Shown here: positions 1 to 7,674 of the stretch, in pieces
How positions within the stretch are numbered: the stretch's first letter is position 1
Layout of the letters: every line of letters begins with the position of its first letter
From: Oscillospiraceae bacterium
GTDB taxonomy: Bacteria > Bacillota > Clostridia > Oscillospirales > Oscillospiraceae
DNA length: 11,110 nt
Direction of reading: 5' to 3'
Assembly: GCA_902766215.1 (NCBI GenBank)
Contig: CACXCV010000207.1
Location: 1-11,110, forward strand
Notes under the pieces: model-generated
Seen by the model: only the letters and a program-made list of their open reading frames with translations
Databases searched by the model: none
Told to the model about the DNA's origin: nothing
Translations under genes and position numbers: made by a program

Positions 1-1
1 G

Positions 2-85
2 TTTGCTGTGGTGGAGCAGCTGCTGACTGCCGGCATGATCTATGCCGACGCCATCATCCGCCTCTGCGGAGAGGCCGAGGCATGA
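2..85 (+). CDS. C-terminal end of an unidentified upstream protein (partial)
   Basis: An open frame enters from the left edge and stops at the TGA at 83-85. The 27 visible residues (FAVVEQLLTAGMIYADAIIRL, then CGEAEA) look like one amphipathic or hydrophobic helix with a short polar tail, as in real coding sequence. The stop overlaps the start of the following lipoprotein gene as ATGA, so the two are very probably one transcription unit with coupled translation. Too little is visible to name a family. DUF4430 lipoproteins often sit beside membrane or prenyltransferase-like proteins in Clostridia, but nothing here decides this. Confidence 0.6.
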   Translation, partial: FAVVEQLLTAGMIYADAIIRLCGEAEA

Positions 86-741
86 GGCGCCTGCTGCCCG
101 TCCTGCTGGCGCTGATGCTGCTGGCCGGCTGCGCCGCCCCGGCGGCCAACCCTGCGGCCGACACGCCGCCCGCTGAGACGGACAAGCTGGCAGAGGCGAC
201 GGCCCCCATCGTCACCGAAACGCCTGACGCCGCACCCTCTGACGACGCTGCGGGCAGCCCGGAGCAGGACGCACCGGACACGCCCGACCAGCCAGCCGCC
301 CCCAACGAGGGCGACGTAGACGACGCCACGCTGGCCGAGATCGATGCGCTGGAGCAGGACAGCGTGGTGCGCAATGACGACGTGGCCCCGGTGGAGGCCA
401 GCGCCTATTGCCGCTTCAGCGTCACCTGCGCAGCGCTGGTCGAGCGCCAGCTGGATTTGCCCGACCTGCTGCTGCCGCCGGACGGCGTCTTCTATTCCGG
501 CGCGATTGTCCTTCACGGCGGTGAAACGGCCATGAGCCTGGCCGAGAGCACTTTGGCTTCCTGCGGCCTGATCTGCCAGCTGAACGACGACGGCAGCATC
601 GCGCAGATTGCCGCCATCCCCAACGACCTGCTGGACGACATGTCCTGGCAGCTCTACTGCAACGGCACGGTTCTGGACGACCCGGCCAATGCATCCATTG
701 CTTCCGGAGATCAGCTGGAGCTGCGCTACGACATGAAATAA
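82..741 (+). CDS. Lipoprotein with C-terminal DUF4430-like (transcobalamin C-terminal-like) domain
   Basis: This is a 219-residue secreted lipoprotein. Residues 1-17 are a type II signal peptide with lipobox L14-A15-G16-C17, so the mature protein is anchored by its lipidated cysteine to the outer face of the membrane. Residues 18-105 are a low-complexity Ala/Pro/Asp/Glu linker. Residues 108-219 fit the DUF4430 pattern: an opening CRFSVTCAALVE strand, a PPDGVFYSG turn, a HGGETAMSLAE helix start, then W189, N194-G195, and a closing SGDQLELRY strand. This beta-grasp-like fold is related to the C-terminal domain of transcobalamin; ligands of bacterial members are mostly unknown. The start at 82 has a good Shine-Dalgarno (GGAGAGG, 68-74) 7 nt upstream and overlaps the preceding stop. 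The mature domain has five cysteines (110, 116, 161, 165, 193), which may form disulfides. The domain call comes from pattern recognition, not a search. Confidence 0.85.
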   Translation: MRRLLPVLLALMLLAGCAAPAANPAADTPPAETDKLAEATAPIVTETPDAAPSDDAAGSPEQDAPDTPDQPAAPNEGDVDDATLAEIDALEQDSVVRNDDVAPVEASAYCRFSVTCAALVERQLDLPDLLLPPDGVFYSGAIVLHGGETAMSLAESTLASCGLICQLNDDGSIAQIAAIPNDLLDDMSWQLYCNGTVLDDPANASIASGDQLELRYDMK

Positions 742-757
742 CCCATCCGAATACAGC

Positions 758-795
758 ACAGGAGCGGCGGCCGGATATCCGGCCGCCGCTCCTGT
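758..795 (+). terminator. Rho-independent terminator, 38-bp perfect palindrome
   Basis: Positions 758-795 are perfectly self-complementary (centre GATATC, 773-780 region), giving a GC-rich stem of about 17 bp. It starts 16 nt after the lipoprotein stop. On the plus strand it is followed by a loose T-rich tract (TTTGTGGTTTTATTGGGTTTT spans 796-816, split by G). On the minus strand it begins about 29 nt after the stop of the substrate-binding gene, but no T-run follows it there. It is therefore best as the plus-strand terminator and possibly acts for both convergent units. Confidence 0.85.
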
Positions 796-824
796 TTGTG
801 GTTTTATTGGGTTTTACCGCTTGG

Positions 825-3386
825 TTATCTCTGCTCGTTCACATAGATCTGCACGCGGCTCTGGATCAGCTTGGCGACCTCCTCAGCCGACTTCTGCCCG
901 GCGAAGAAGGCTGCCGCCTCCTCGCTGACCACCGTCACCAGCTCGTCGTCATAGTTATAGCTGCCGTCCACGCTGTTGATGATGCTCATGAAATAGTCCA
1001 CCTGCTCCTGCGTCAGCGGCTCCATCTTCACTTCTTCGCCATCGACCCAGGTTGTCTGCTCATATTCCACCTTGTTGCCGTTTTCATCGGTGTAATACGG
1101 GGGCTGCATGGCGTCCTGCGCCTGCTTTTCCACCAGGTCCTTGCGCACAGAAAGCTGCCAGCCATAGTTGTTCTGATAATCGTCGCTCAGCAGCTGGGAC
1201 ACCAGACTCCAGCAGGCGTCGGGATACTTGCTGTTGGCATTGATAGCCAGGCCGCTGTTGCTCTGCATGACAAATTTGCTTCCGCTCACGCCGTCCTTCA
1301 TGCCGCCCATCGAATAAAGGGTATAGTTCAGATCCTGGAAGCCGTAGAAGTAAAAATCGCTGAAAATCTGCTGGCCCGAGCAAATCTTGCCGTACAGGTT
1401 GCTGGAATCATAGGTGTAGGTATCCCAGTCGATCTCATCGGGGTAGCAGTTGACATACTGCAGCAGCTTGATAAACTCCGGCGTGTCAAAGTGGCACTCG
1501 CCGGTCAGCGGGTCGATCAGGTCGTCATAGGACGTGGCCAGGATCTGGCTCAGCGCGTCGTTCTTTGTGGTATAGGGCATGATCACGCCATCCTCGTCCA
1601 GGTTCTGACAGGCGGCCAGCAGGCTGTCCAGCGACATGTTGCCCTGCTCGTCCACGTTGGCGGCGCTGGTCCACAGACCGCTGAAGCTGAAGCTGCCGCT
1701 GAGCTGGTAGAGCTTGCCGTCCACCTCGTTGGAGCGGCGATAGCCCTCCATCAGGTCGTCCTTGCTCCAGGTGCCTTCCTTCTCCATCAGGGGATACAGG
1801 TCGGCCAGCAGGCCCTTGGCAACATAGTTGTCCACATTGATGCTGCCGTTCATGGTCAGGATGTCCGGTCCGGTGCCGGAGGCCATGTCCATGTTCAGCC
1901 GCTCGATGCCGGCCTGATAGTTGTCGTCGGTGGAATACTTGGAATAGTCCACAAAGGTAATGCGATACTGCTCGTTGGTGCGGTTAAACTTGGACACCAG
2001 GCGGCGGACGTCATAGTTGAGGTAGTATCCACCGATGGTCAGCACCGTCCGCTGAGGAATCTGGTCATAGGGCGTGCGCTTGAGGGTGCCCAGCTCCACG
2101 CTGCTGCCGTCTTCGTTGTAGATGAAGAGAATCGTCTCCTCGTCCACAACATAGTAGCCGTTCATGCTGTATTTGTCCACGTCGCTGTCCATCCAGTTGA
2201 GCAGCTCGGTGATCTCGCCGGTTGCGATGTTATAGCCGTAAAGCTCGTTGCTGTCGTCCATGTAGAGGTCATAGCTGCCTCCGCCAACGACAAAGTTATA
2301 GTTGTCCATCTGCACATCGGAGCCAAAGTTCAGCTTGTCGCCCAGCTCCATGGTGTCGGTGTTCAGCCAGCGCATCTCGCGGCCCTCGTCGCCATAATAG
2401 GCGATGAGGATGCGACCGTCAGCCGTGGCAACTGCGTTGTCCACCCAGTTTTCAAATTCCAGCTTGCCGTCGATCTTGCCGGTGTTGTCCACGCGGTAGA
2501 GAATGCTGTCGCAAAGCAGGTACACGCGGCCTTCGTTGTCGGCAAACATGTTGTTGACATAGAAGTAGTCCAAGCCTTCCTTCATGGCGCTGATGTCGGG
2601 ATTGAGCACCACGTTGCCCTCGAAGTCCACCTTGTACAGACGGTAGATCTCGCTGGACTCGCCGCCGGGCTCCACCGTCGGCTCATCAGAGGGATCGTCC
2701 TTGTCAATCCAATCGATGTCGCCCGGTTCGGTCTGGCCGGGGTTCTCATCGCCCTCGGTGGACTGGGTCCAGTCGGCAGGGGCGGCGTCATCCGCTGCTG
2801 CCGGGGCCTCGTCAGCCGGCTGCGCTGCCTCCGTGTCGCCGGACGCAGCAACCACAGCCGTTGCCGTGTCATACACAACCATGTCGCCGCCGGACGCGCC
2901 GGAGCTGATCCACTCATAGGTCACCAGCCACATGCCGTCGTCCACGATGCACATGTTCTGAATGCCCTCGTTTTCGCCCAGCGCCGGCATGGGCAGCTCC
3001 TTGATGTCGCTGCCGTCAGGGTTCATGGTGAGATAAACCTCCCGATAGCCGTCTTCCTCGCTGTACGTATTGCTGCGCATCATCAGGCGGCCGTCGCTGC
3101 CCATCTGCAGCCCATAGGCCCACTGATAGTCGCCCTCCAGCGGCTTATAGCTGGCCACATAGCCAAAGCCGGTTCTCTGCGCCAGCGTTTCATAGCCGCT
3201 GCCGCTCTGGTTGTTGTCCTTGTTGTCGTTTTTGCCGTTGCTTGTGCTGCTGCCCGGCTCGTTGTTTGTCTTGTCGCCGCCGGGCGTCTTCGTGTCGTCT
3301 TTACCGCAGGCGCTGAGCACCGTCAGCAGCATCATGGCCGCCAGCAGCAGGCACAGCATCCGCTTCCACCGACTGTTCATCCGCAT
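825..3386 (-). CDS. Large substrate-binding lipoprotein: beta-propeller-like half plus family 1 extracellular solute-binding domain
   Basis: This is probably the substrate-binding component of the sugar ABC importer encoded upstream, tethered outside the membrane. Numbering from the furthest ATG (3395), residues 1-30 form a lipoprotein signal with lipobox L27-S28-A29-C30. Residues 33-67 are a Gly/Asn/Asp/Ser linker. Residues 70-440 contain repeated strand pairs of the beta-propeller type (for example SDGRLMMRS, NEGRVYLLC, ADGRILIAY), interrupted by an acidic Ala/Pro/Asp/Glu insert at about 182-248. Residues 449-856 look like a family 1 solute-binding domain (an RTVLTIGGYY opening, KFNRTNEQYRITFVDY, then GTGPDIL). 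Ordinary members have about 400-450 residues, so this is nearly twice normal. I chose the ATG at 3386 because GAAAGGA (3396-3402) lies 9 nt upstream of it, whereas it touches the ATG at 3395. The gene start overlaps the preceding gene in another frame. The ligand cannot be read from sequence. Confidence 0.88.
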   Translation of the reverse strand: MRMNSRWKRMLCLLLAAMMLLTVLSACGKDDTKTPGGDKTNNEPGSSTSNGKNDNKDNNQSGSGYETLAQRTGFGYVASYKPLEGDYQWAYGLQMGSDGRLMMRSNTYSEEDGYREVYLTMNPDGSDIKELPMPALGENEGIQNMCIVDDGMWLVTYEWISSGASGGDMVVYDTATAVVAASGDTEAAQPADEAPAAADDAAPADWTQSTEGDENPGQTEPGDIDWIDKDDPSDEPTVEPGGESSEIYRLYKVDFEGNVVLNPDISAMKEGLDYFYVNNMFADNEGRVYLLCDSILYRVDNTGKIDGKLEFENWVDNAVATADGRILIAYYGDEGREMRWLNTDTMELGDKLNFGSDVQMDNYNFVVGGGSYDLYMDDSNELYGYNIATGEITELLNWMDSDVDKYSMNGYYVVDEETILFIYNEDGSSVELGTLKRTPYDQIPQRTVLTIGGYYLNYDVRRLVSKFNRTNEQYRITFVDYSKYSTDDNYQAGIERLNMDMASGTGPDILTMNGSINVDNYVAKGLLADLYPLMEKEGTWSKDDLMEGYRRSNEVDGKLYQLSGSFSFSGLWTSAANVDEQGNMSLDSLLAACQNLDEDGVIMPYTTKNDALSQILATSYDDLIDPLTGECHFDTPEFIKLLQYVNCYPDEIDWDTYTYDSSNLYGKICSGQQIFSDFYFYGFQDLNYTLYSMGGMKDGVSGSKFVMQSNSGLAINANSKYPDACWSLVSQLLSDDYQNNYGWQLSVRKDLVEKQAQDAMQPPYYTDENGNKVEYEQTTWVDGEEVKMEPLTQEQVDYFMSIINSVDGSYNYDDELVTVVSEEAAAFFAGQKSAEEVAKLIQSRVQIYVNEQR

Positions 3387-4485
3387 ATTGTTCATTCCTT
3401 TCTTTCGCTTGGCGCTTCAGCGCCTGTGCTTTGAGATAGTTTCTGGTCCTGCGCCGCTCCACCACGTTGTCTGCCAGATGCACCACGCCGCGGCCGCCTG
3501 CGCGGATCAGCCGGTAAAGGCAAACCGCGCCCCAGACACCCCAGCCCAGTGGAACCAGCAAAGCCATGGCCATGGGCACCAGCAGCAGCGACCGGCGGTT
3601 GGCCGCCAGCCGGGCCGCGCTCTCCCACCAGGGATAGACCACGGCGTTGCTGAGGATGCCCTGCATATGTAAGCCCCGCAGATTGCTCCACAGAGCAGGA
3701 ACGGTAAATCGGTCGGTGTTGTCCACCACCTCGTCCTTGTCCACGCCAATGGCCGTGGCAAAGGTCGCCAGGGCAAACTCGTCCACCGGCTCGGGCAGGA
3801 TGCCCTCGCAGAAGGTCACCGGCAAGGCCGCATCGCCCTCGGCCACCGGCCAGCCGGTATAGCTGGCGTAGATCCGTGGCTTGTCGCCATAACAGGCGGC
3901 GCTGGCGTCGTCGGTTTCAATGGCGACCACACCTGCCACATAATATTCGCGGCCATTCATGGTCATACTCAGCCCCACGCAGTTATCAGAGCTGAACAGC
4001 TGCCACGCGGCCAGCTCGTCGAGCACCACGCGGTCCTGCATCACATCGTCGGGCAAAAAGCCCGTCCCGGCCAGAAATGTAAATCCGTGAATCCGGAAGA
4101 AGTCGCCCCCCACCAGCGTCAGCGCCGCATCGCTGCGGCCGTTCTGGCTGGTGGCCTGTATGGTCGTCTCCGCGCCATAGGCGATGAGATAGCTGGCGTT
4201 GGGGCTGCCGGCCTTGTCCAGCTCGGTTTCGATGCTGGTGCCGGCCGCTTCGATCTTCTGGGCGTTCAGCCCCTCGGCCACTGGCCGGAACACCGACACC
4301 TGGTCATAGCGCAGCGTGCCGTCGCCCTGCCAGCGCGCAGCCCCCTGCTGGTGCAGCAGCGGGCTGCTGATGTGCGCGGCCACCGCGCACAGGATCCCGA
4401 ACACCAGCAGGCTCAGCACCCCCACGCCGCCCAGAATCAGCTGCAGCAGCCAGTGCTTGGGCCGGCGGATCACTGTTGTTTTCAT
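3301..4485 (-). CDS. Membrane protein with MacB-type periplasmic core domain but no FtsX permease core
   Basis: This 394-residue protein has a cytoplasmic basic N-terminus, a first membrane helix at about 12-38, and an extracytoplasmic domain at about 40-290. A second hydrophobic helix (299-325) and a basic tail follow. The external domain matches the MacB_PCD pattern: LVGGDFFRIHGFTFLAGTGF at 124-143, then DRVVLDELAAWQLF, a GLSMTMNG turn, and YYVAGVVAIE. In MacB/LolC-type transporters this domain links the permease to an HlyD-type adaptor and is followed by three further helices and partnered with an ATPase. Here two helices of the FtsX core and the ATPase are missing, so it cannot be a complete transporter. 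The upstream adaptor gene ends only 2 nt before this start, and GGAG (4494-4497) sits 8 nt before the ATG. The last 29-32 codons overlap the next gene in a different frame. The domain call is by pattern. Confidence 0.78.
   Translation of the reverse strand: MKTTVIRRPKHWLLQLILGGVGVLSLLVFGILCAVAAHISSPLLHQQGAARWQGDGTLRYDQVSVFRPVAEGLNAQKIEAAGTSIETELDKAGSPNASYLIAYGAETTIQATSQNGRSDAALTLVGGDFFRIHGFTFLAGTGFLPDDVMQDRVVLDELAAWQLFSSDNCVGLSMTMNGREYYVAGVVAIETDDASAACYGDKPRIYASYTGWPVAEGDAALPVTFCEGILPEPVDEFALATFATAIGVDKDEVVDNTDRFTVPALWSNLRGLHMQGILSNAVVYPWWESAARLAANRRSLLLVPMAMALLVPLGWGVWGAVCLYRLIRAGGRGVVHLADNVVERRRTRNYLKAQALKRQAKERNEQYADEQSVEADAVPAAGGHDAADGAQRLR
3396..3402 (-). promoter_or_regulatory. Ribosome binding site that decides the start of the binding-protein gene
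   Basis: On the minus strand this reads GAAAGGA and is followed directly by ATGAACAATATG. The first ATG (3395) has zero spacing and is unlikely to be used. The second (3386) has the usual 9-nt spacing, and a third (3380) would have 15. The site lies inside the coding sequence of the upstream MacB-domain gene. Confidence 0.65.
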
Positions 4486-4487
4486 CG

Positions 4488-6734
4488 TCAGCTCTCCGGC
4501 AGGCGCACCTGGTCGCCCGACTTCAGCGGCGCGGTGGAGGTCATCACTACAAAGTCGCCGGTGGTAATCATACCCTTCACAGCGCTGTTGTCATCGTCGG
4601 TAGCCTGCACATCCACATCCACGCGGTTAACATAATAGCGGTTGCCCAGCGGCGTGCTCTTGCTGTTGACCACCAGGACAAACTTGCCCTGGGAGTCCTG
4701 CCGCACGGCGGCGTTGGGCACGATGACCTCATAGTTCTGGCTCTTCGAGCCGACGGACAGCGTCAGGCTCTGACCGGCCACCACGTCCTCGCCCTTGAGG
4801 TCAAAGGTCAGTACCTTGCTCTCGCCGGGGTTGGTCTTGCTGTTGCCGATGCTGGCCAGCGTGGCGCGGATGTCCGCACCCCAGCGGCCGGAGATCTCGG
4901 CCTGATCGCCCACCTTGACCCGGGCCGCCTGCTCCTTGCTCACCTCAATGGTCAGCGTGTGTCCCTGATCGGTCAGCTCAATCTCGGCCATGGCCTCGTT
5001 CATCACGGTGGTATCGCCGGCGGCCACATGCATGGCAGAGATGGTGCCGTCGCAGGGCGCGTAGATAATGGTTTCCGAGGCGTTCTTCGTCAGCTCTTCC
5101 ACCTCTTTGCGGGCCTTGTCCAGCTCTTCCTTCTGCTGCTGCAGATCCAGCTCGTCCTTCTGATCCTGTATGTCTTCCTTCTTCTGGTTGAGATAGACGT
5201 TTTCCAGCGCTTCCTGGGCGTTGAGGACGTTCTGCTTTTCCTCGGCATAGGTGCCCACGCCGGTATATGCCTTTTCCAGGGCATCCAGCTGCTCCTTGGC
5301 CTTGTCATAGGTCTTCTGAGCGGCGTCCACGTTGACCGACGGGGCCTTGGCGGCGCTGTCATAGGCCAGCTTGGCAGCATAAACATCATCGTCCGCACGC
5401 TTCACAGCCTCGTTGGCCTCCAGCACGGCGTCATAAGCCGCCGACAGCTCACGGTCGTTGAGCTTTTCAAGGATTTCATTTCGCTGTTCTTCTTTTTCTC
5501 TGATTTGCTTGTCCAGAGACTCAATCGACTGGTCGCCGCTTCCTCCATCAACATATACGCTGCCGGCATCATAGGTCATACCCCACCATACCATAGAGCG
5601 ATATGCCCACTTCAACAGCAGATTATCTTTGTTCACTGCGCTCTCCGTGATGATCGTATACACTTCGTCCGCTGTATACAGGCCATCTCCAAGGGTTGTC
5701 TCTCCTTGTACCGAGAAAAAGAGCACACAATTCTTTATATCAATATCACTATCCTCAAGGCTGCGCAAATCATCCTTGGACTTACGAGAAATGCTTACCG
5801 GGCCGCGGAAGTCTGTGTTTTGGTTTTCGACGTCAACACAGTAATAGTATTCACCGGAAAGCCGGTCCCAAAGAGACTTAGCTTCATCATACTGTTTCTT
5901 GATTTCCCCCAGCTGCTGAGACGGCTTGGGTGAATTCTTCAAACTATTTGCAGCATCCTCGATCGTACCATCCAACGAATCAATCTGCCAAGCCAAATCG
6001 CCATACTTTCTATTCAATTCAAACAGCTCGTCCTGCAGCGTCTCCAGCTGGTCGGCCAGACCCTGATAGTCGCTGATGCCGTGCAGTTTGGCATAGTAGT
6101 CAAAGTCGGACTTGGCCTTGGTCTGCGCAGCCTCAGCCTGGGTCTTGGCCTCGGTCGCGGCGTCCAGGGCAATCTTCTCCGGCAGCTGCTCGGCGTTGCT
6201 GATGGCCGCGGCCAGCGCCGTGGCCGCCTCGGCCGCCGCCAGCTCCAGCGGCTTGCGCTCGGCGTCGTATTCCTTGGCCTTGTCACGGCGCTCCATGGCC
6301 GCCTCCAGCGCCAGCTGCGCCTTCTGCACCTCATAGTTGGTGCCGCTGCCCACGCTGCGGTCCAACAGCGCCTTTTCATAGGCCAGCTCCAGCGTATCCA
6401 GGTTCTTCTGCGCCGCATCCAGCTCCGCGCTCTCGGTGTCGGCCAGCAGGAACAGCGCCTGCCCCTTGGTCACCGTGTCGCCCACGCGGACGGCCACACC
6501 CTTGATCTTGCGGCTCTCGGCAATGGACACCTTTTCAATCTGGTTGGCCGACACCGTGCCCTCGCCCCGGATCTTCAGGTTGATCGACCCGGACGTGGGA
6601 TACTGGGCTGCAACCTCCGGCAGACTGCGGTTGAGCCACGTGTTGGAGAAAAAGGTCAGCACCAGCAGCACCGCCAGGAAGATGATGGCTGCGTTTTTCA
6701 CCCAGCCACGGCGTCTTTCCTTTGTTTCCGTCAT
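4488..6734 (-). CDS. HlyD/RND-type membrane-fusion (periplasmic adaptor) protein with a large mid-hairpin insertion
   Basis: This is a 748-residue membrane-anchored adaptor of the HlyD/MacA type, which normally joins an inner-membrane exporter to outer components. There is a short basic N-terminus and one membrane helix at about 13-31. The first half of the lipoyl-like domain follows (GSINLKIRGEGTVSANQ, KGVAVRVGDTVTKGQALFLL). Ala/Glu/Lys-rich coiled coil begins at about 97. Residues about 235-425 are an insertion with globular stretches (YYYCVDVENQNTDFRG, NCVLFFSVQG, WAYRSMVWWGMTYDAG). A second coiled-coil arm runs from about 405 to 585. The second lipoyl half (IIYAPCDGTISAMHVAAGDT) and a beta-barrel and membrane-proximal region with PNAAVRQDSQGKFVLVV follow. 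MacA-type adaptors are about 370-400 residues, so this one is long. The start is supported by GAGGTG (6741-6746) 6 nt upstream. It lies 25 nt after the MalG-like gene and 2 nt before the MacB-domain gene. No TolC-type partner is visible, nor expected in a Gram-positive cell. Confidence 0.9.
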   Translation of the reverse strand: MTETKERRRGWVKNAAIIFLAVLLVLTFFSNTWLNRSLPEVAAQYPTSGSINLKIRGEGTVSANQIEKVSIAESRKIKGVAVRVGDTVTKGQALFLLADTESAELDAAQKNLDTLELAYEKALLDRSVGSGTNYEVQKAQLALEAAMERRDKAKEYDAERKPLELAAAEAATALAAAISNAEQLPEKIALDAATEAKTQAEAAQTKAKSDFDYYAKLHGISDYQGLADQLETLQDELFELNRKYGDLAWQIDSLDGTIEDAANSLKNSPKPSQQLGEIKKQYDEAKSLWDRLSGEYYYCVDVENQNTDFRGPVSISRKSKDDLRSLEDSDIDIKNCVLFFSVQGETTLGDGLYTADEVYTIITESAVNKDNLLLKWAYRSMVWWGMTYDAGSVYVDGGSGDQSIESLDKQIREKEEQRNEILEKLNDRELSAAYDAVLEANEAVKRADDDVYAAKLAYDSAAKAPSVNVDAAQKTYDKAKEQLDALEKAYTGVGTYAEEKQNVLNAQEALENVYLNQKKEDIQDQKDELDLQQQKEELDKARKEVEELTKNASETIIYAPCDGTISAMHVAAGDTTVMNEAMAEIELTDQGHTLTIEVSKEQAARVKVGDQAEISGRWGADIRATLASIGNSKTNPGESKVLTFDLKGEDVVAGQSLTLSVGSKSQNYEVIVPNAAVRQDSQGKFVLVVNSKSTPLGNRYYVNRVDVDVQATDDDNSAVKGMITTGDFVVMTSTAPLKSGDQVRLPES
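5461..6030 (-). other. AT-rich island within the adaptor gene (mosaic insertion)
   Basis: GC content falls sharply inside one uninterrupted reading frame. By hand count, 5461-5520 has 23 G/C of 60 and 5701-5760 has 22 of 60, whereas 6241-6300, in the same gene, has 40 of 60. Codons also change (TAT, AAT, ATA, TTT and TCT become common). The island encodes about residues 235-425 of the adaptor, covering the apex of the coiled-coil hairpin and a globular insertion. The frame is intact at both borders, so it is functional sequence and not debris. No flanking repeats or recombinase genes were seen. Confidence 0.8.
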
Positions 6735-6759
6735 TTATTCCACCTCATCACTTTCCCCG

Positions 6760-7674
6760 TCAGCCCTTGATGCCGCCGGAATAGGTTATGCCGTCCTCCA
6801 GATATTCCTCGCCGTACAGAAACAGCAGAATCGGAGGGACCATATAAATTACCGCCACAGCAAAGGCCAGGCCGACCTCGCCGGCATTGATCTCGCTGAG
6901 GAACACACTCAGCGGGTGCATCTCTGAGTCCGAAAGAAGGATCAGCGGCTGCTCGACCATGTTCCAATAGTCGATAAACACCAGAATGGCCACCGAATAC
7001 AGCGCCCCCTGGCACAGCGGCAGGGCCACCTTGGTGAAAATCTGCCACTCGCCCGCGCCGTCCAGCTTGGCCGCTTCGATATACGAGGACGGGATGCGCC
7101 GCATATACCGCGTGAGCAGATACACGCTGAAGGGCGCGAAGATGGCCGGCAGGATAATCGCCCAGCGGGTGTCCAGGATACCCAGCCAGTCTGACACCAG
7201 ATAGTTGGGCACCAGCGTCACCTGATAGGGCATGAGCATCAGCACCACATAGGCAAAGAAGATGGCTGATTTCAGCTTGCCCCTGAACCGGGCGAAGCTG
7301 TAGGAGGCAAAGGCAGCAATCAGCACCTGAAAGATCACAATCGGAACCGTCAGGATGATGGAGTTCCACAACTTCAGCAGGTACTCCGGGCTTTTCAGCA
7401 GCACGGTGGTATATTGCTCAAAGCTGACCTTGTCCGGGATCAGCTTGAGGTTCACCCGCTTGGCCATATATTGGGTGGCCGGGCGGGTGTTTCCCTGCTT
7501 GTCGGTCACAGTCTCGCCCGTGCCGAAGATCACGCCATAGTTGGCGCTGATCTCCTCTTCGGTCATAAACGAGTTGACCACCGTCAGCACCGTGGGCGCC
7601 AGAAAGGCCAGCGCCATCAGCAGGGCGAAGACAAACAGCAGCCCCCGCAGGAAATTCGATCGCAGTTTTTTCAT
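6760..7674 (-). CDS. Carbohydrate ABC transporter permease, MalG-like
   Basis: This is one of the two membrane subunits of a family 1 carbohydrate importer. It has 304 residues, usual for the family or slightly long. Hydrophobic helices lie at about 11-34, 104-128, 136-160, 168-190, 225-240 and 268-290. The conserved EAA loop, which docks on the ATPase, is clear at residues 200-220: E200-A201-A202-x-x-D205-G206-A207, then FTKVALPL. An inserted stretch at about 42-80 after the first helix probably makes a larger external loop. Its ATG overlaps the stop of the MalF-like gene by ATGA (7671-7674), so translation is coupled. The substrate is unknown, and neighbouring sugar genes only suggest a hexose- or pentose-containing compound. 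No ATPase gene accompanies it. Confidence 0.94.
   Translation of the reverse strand: MKKLRSNFLRGLLFVFALLMALAFLAPTVLTVVNSFMTEEEISANYGVIFGTGETVTDKQGNTRPATQYMAKRVNLKLIPDKVSFEQYTTVLLKSPEYLLKLWNSIILTVPIVIFQVLIAAFASYSFARFRGKLKSAIFFAYVVLMLMPYQVTLVPNYLVSDWLGILDTRWAIILPAIFAPFSVYLLTRYMRRIPSSYIEAAKLDGAGEWQIFTKVALPLCQGALYSVAILVFIDYWNMVEQPLILLSDSEMHPLSVFLSEINAGEVGLAFAVAVIYMVPPILLFLYGEEYLEDGITYSGGIKG

Noticed and set aside
798..3434. An 878-codon open frame on the plus strand antisense to the binding-protein gene
   Set aside because: Its translation is His/Val/Leu/Ala-rich with no recognisable domain, it has no ribosome site, and it mirrors the codon bias of the minus-strand gene, which has a signal peptide, lipobox and domains. 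It is a GC-rich shadow frame.
4476..5933. A 485-codon plus-strand frame opposite the adaptor gene
   Set aside because: It has low-complexity Leu/Val/His composition and no coherent start. The minus-strand frame has a full adaptor architecture.
5461..6030. The AT-rich island as a decayed mobile element or separate gene
   Set aside because: The adaptor frame runs through it unbroken, no terminal repeats or target-site duplication are visible, and the encoded sequence rejoins coiled coil on both sides.
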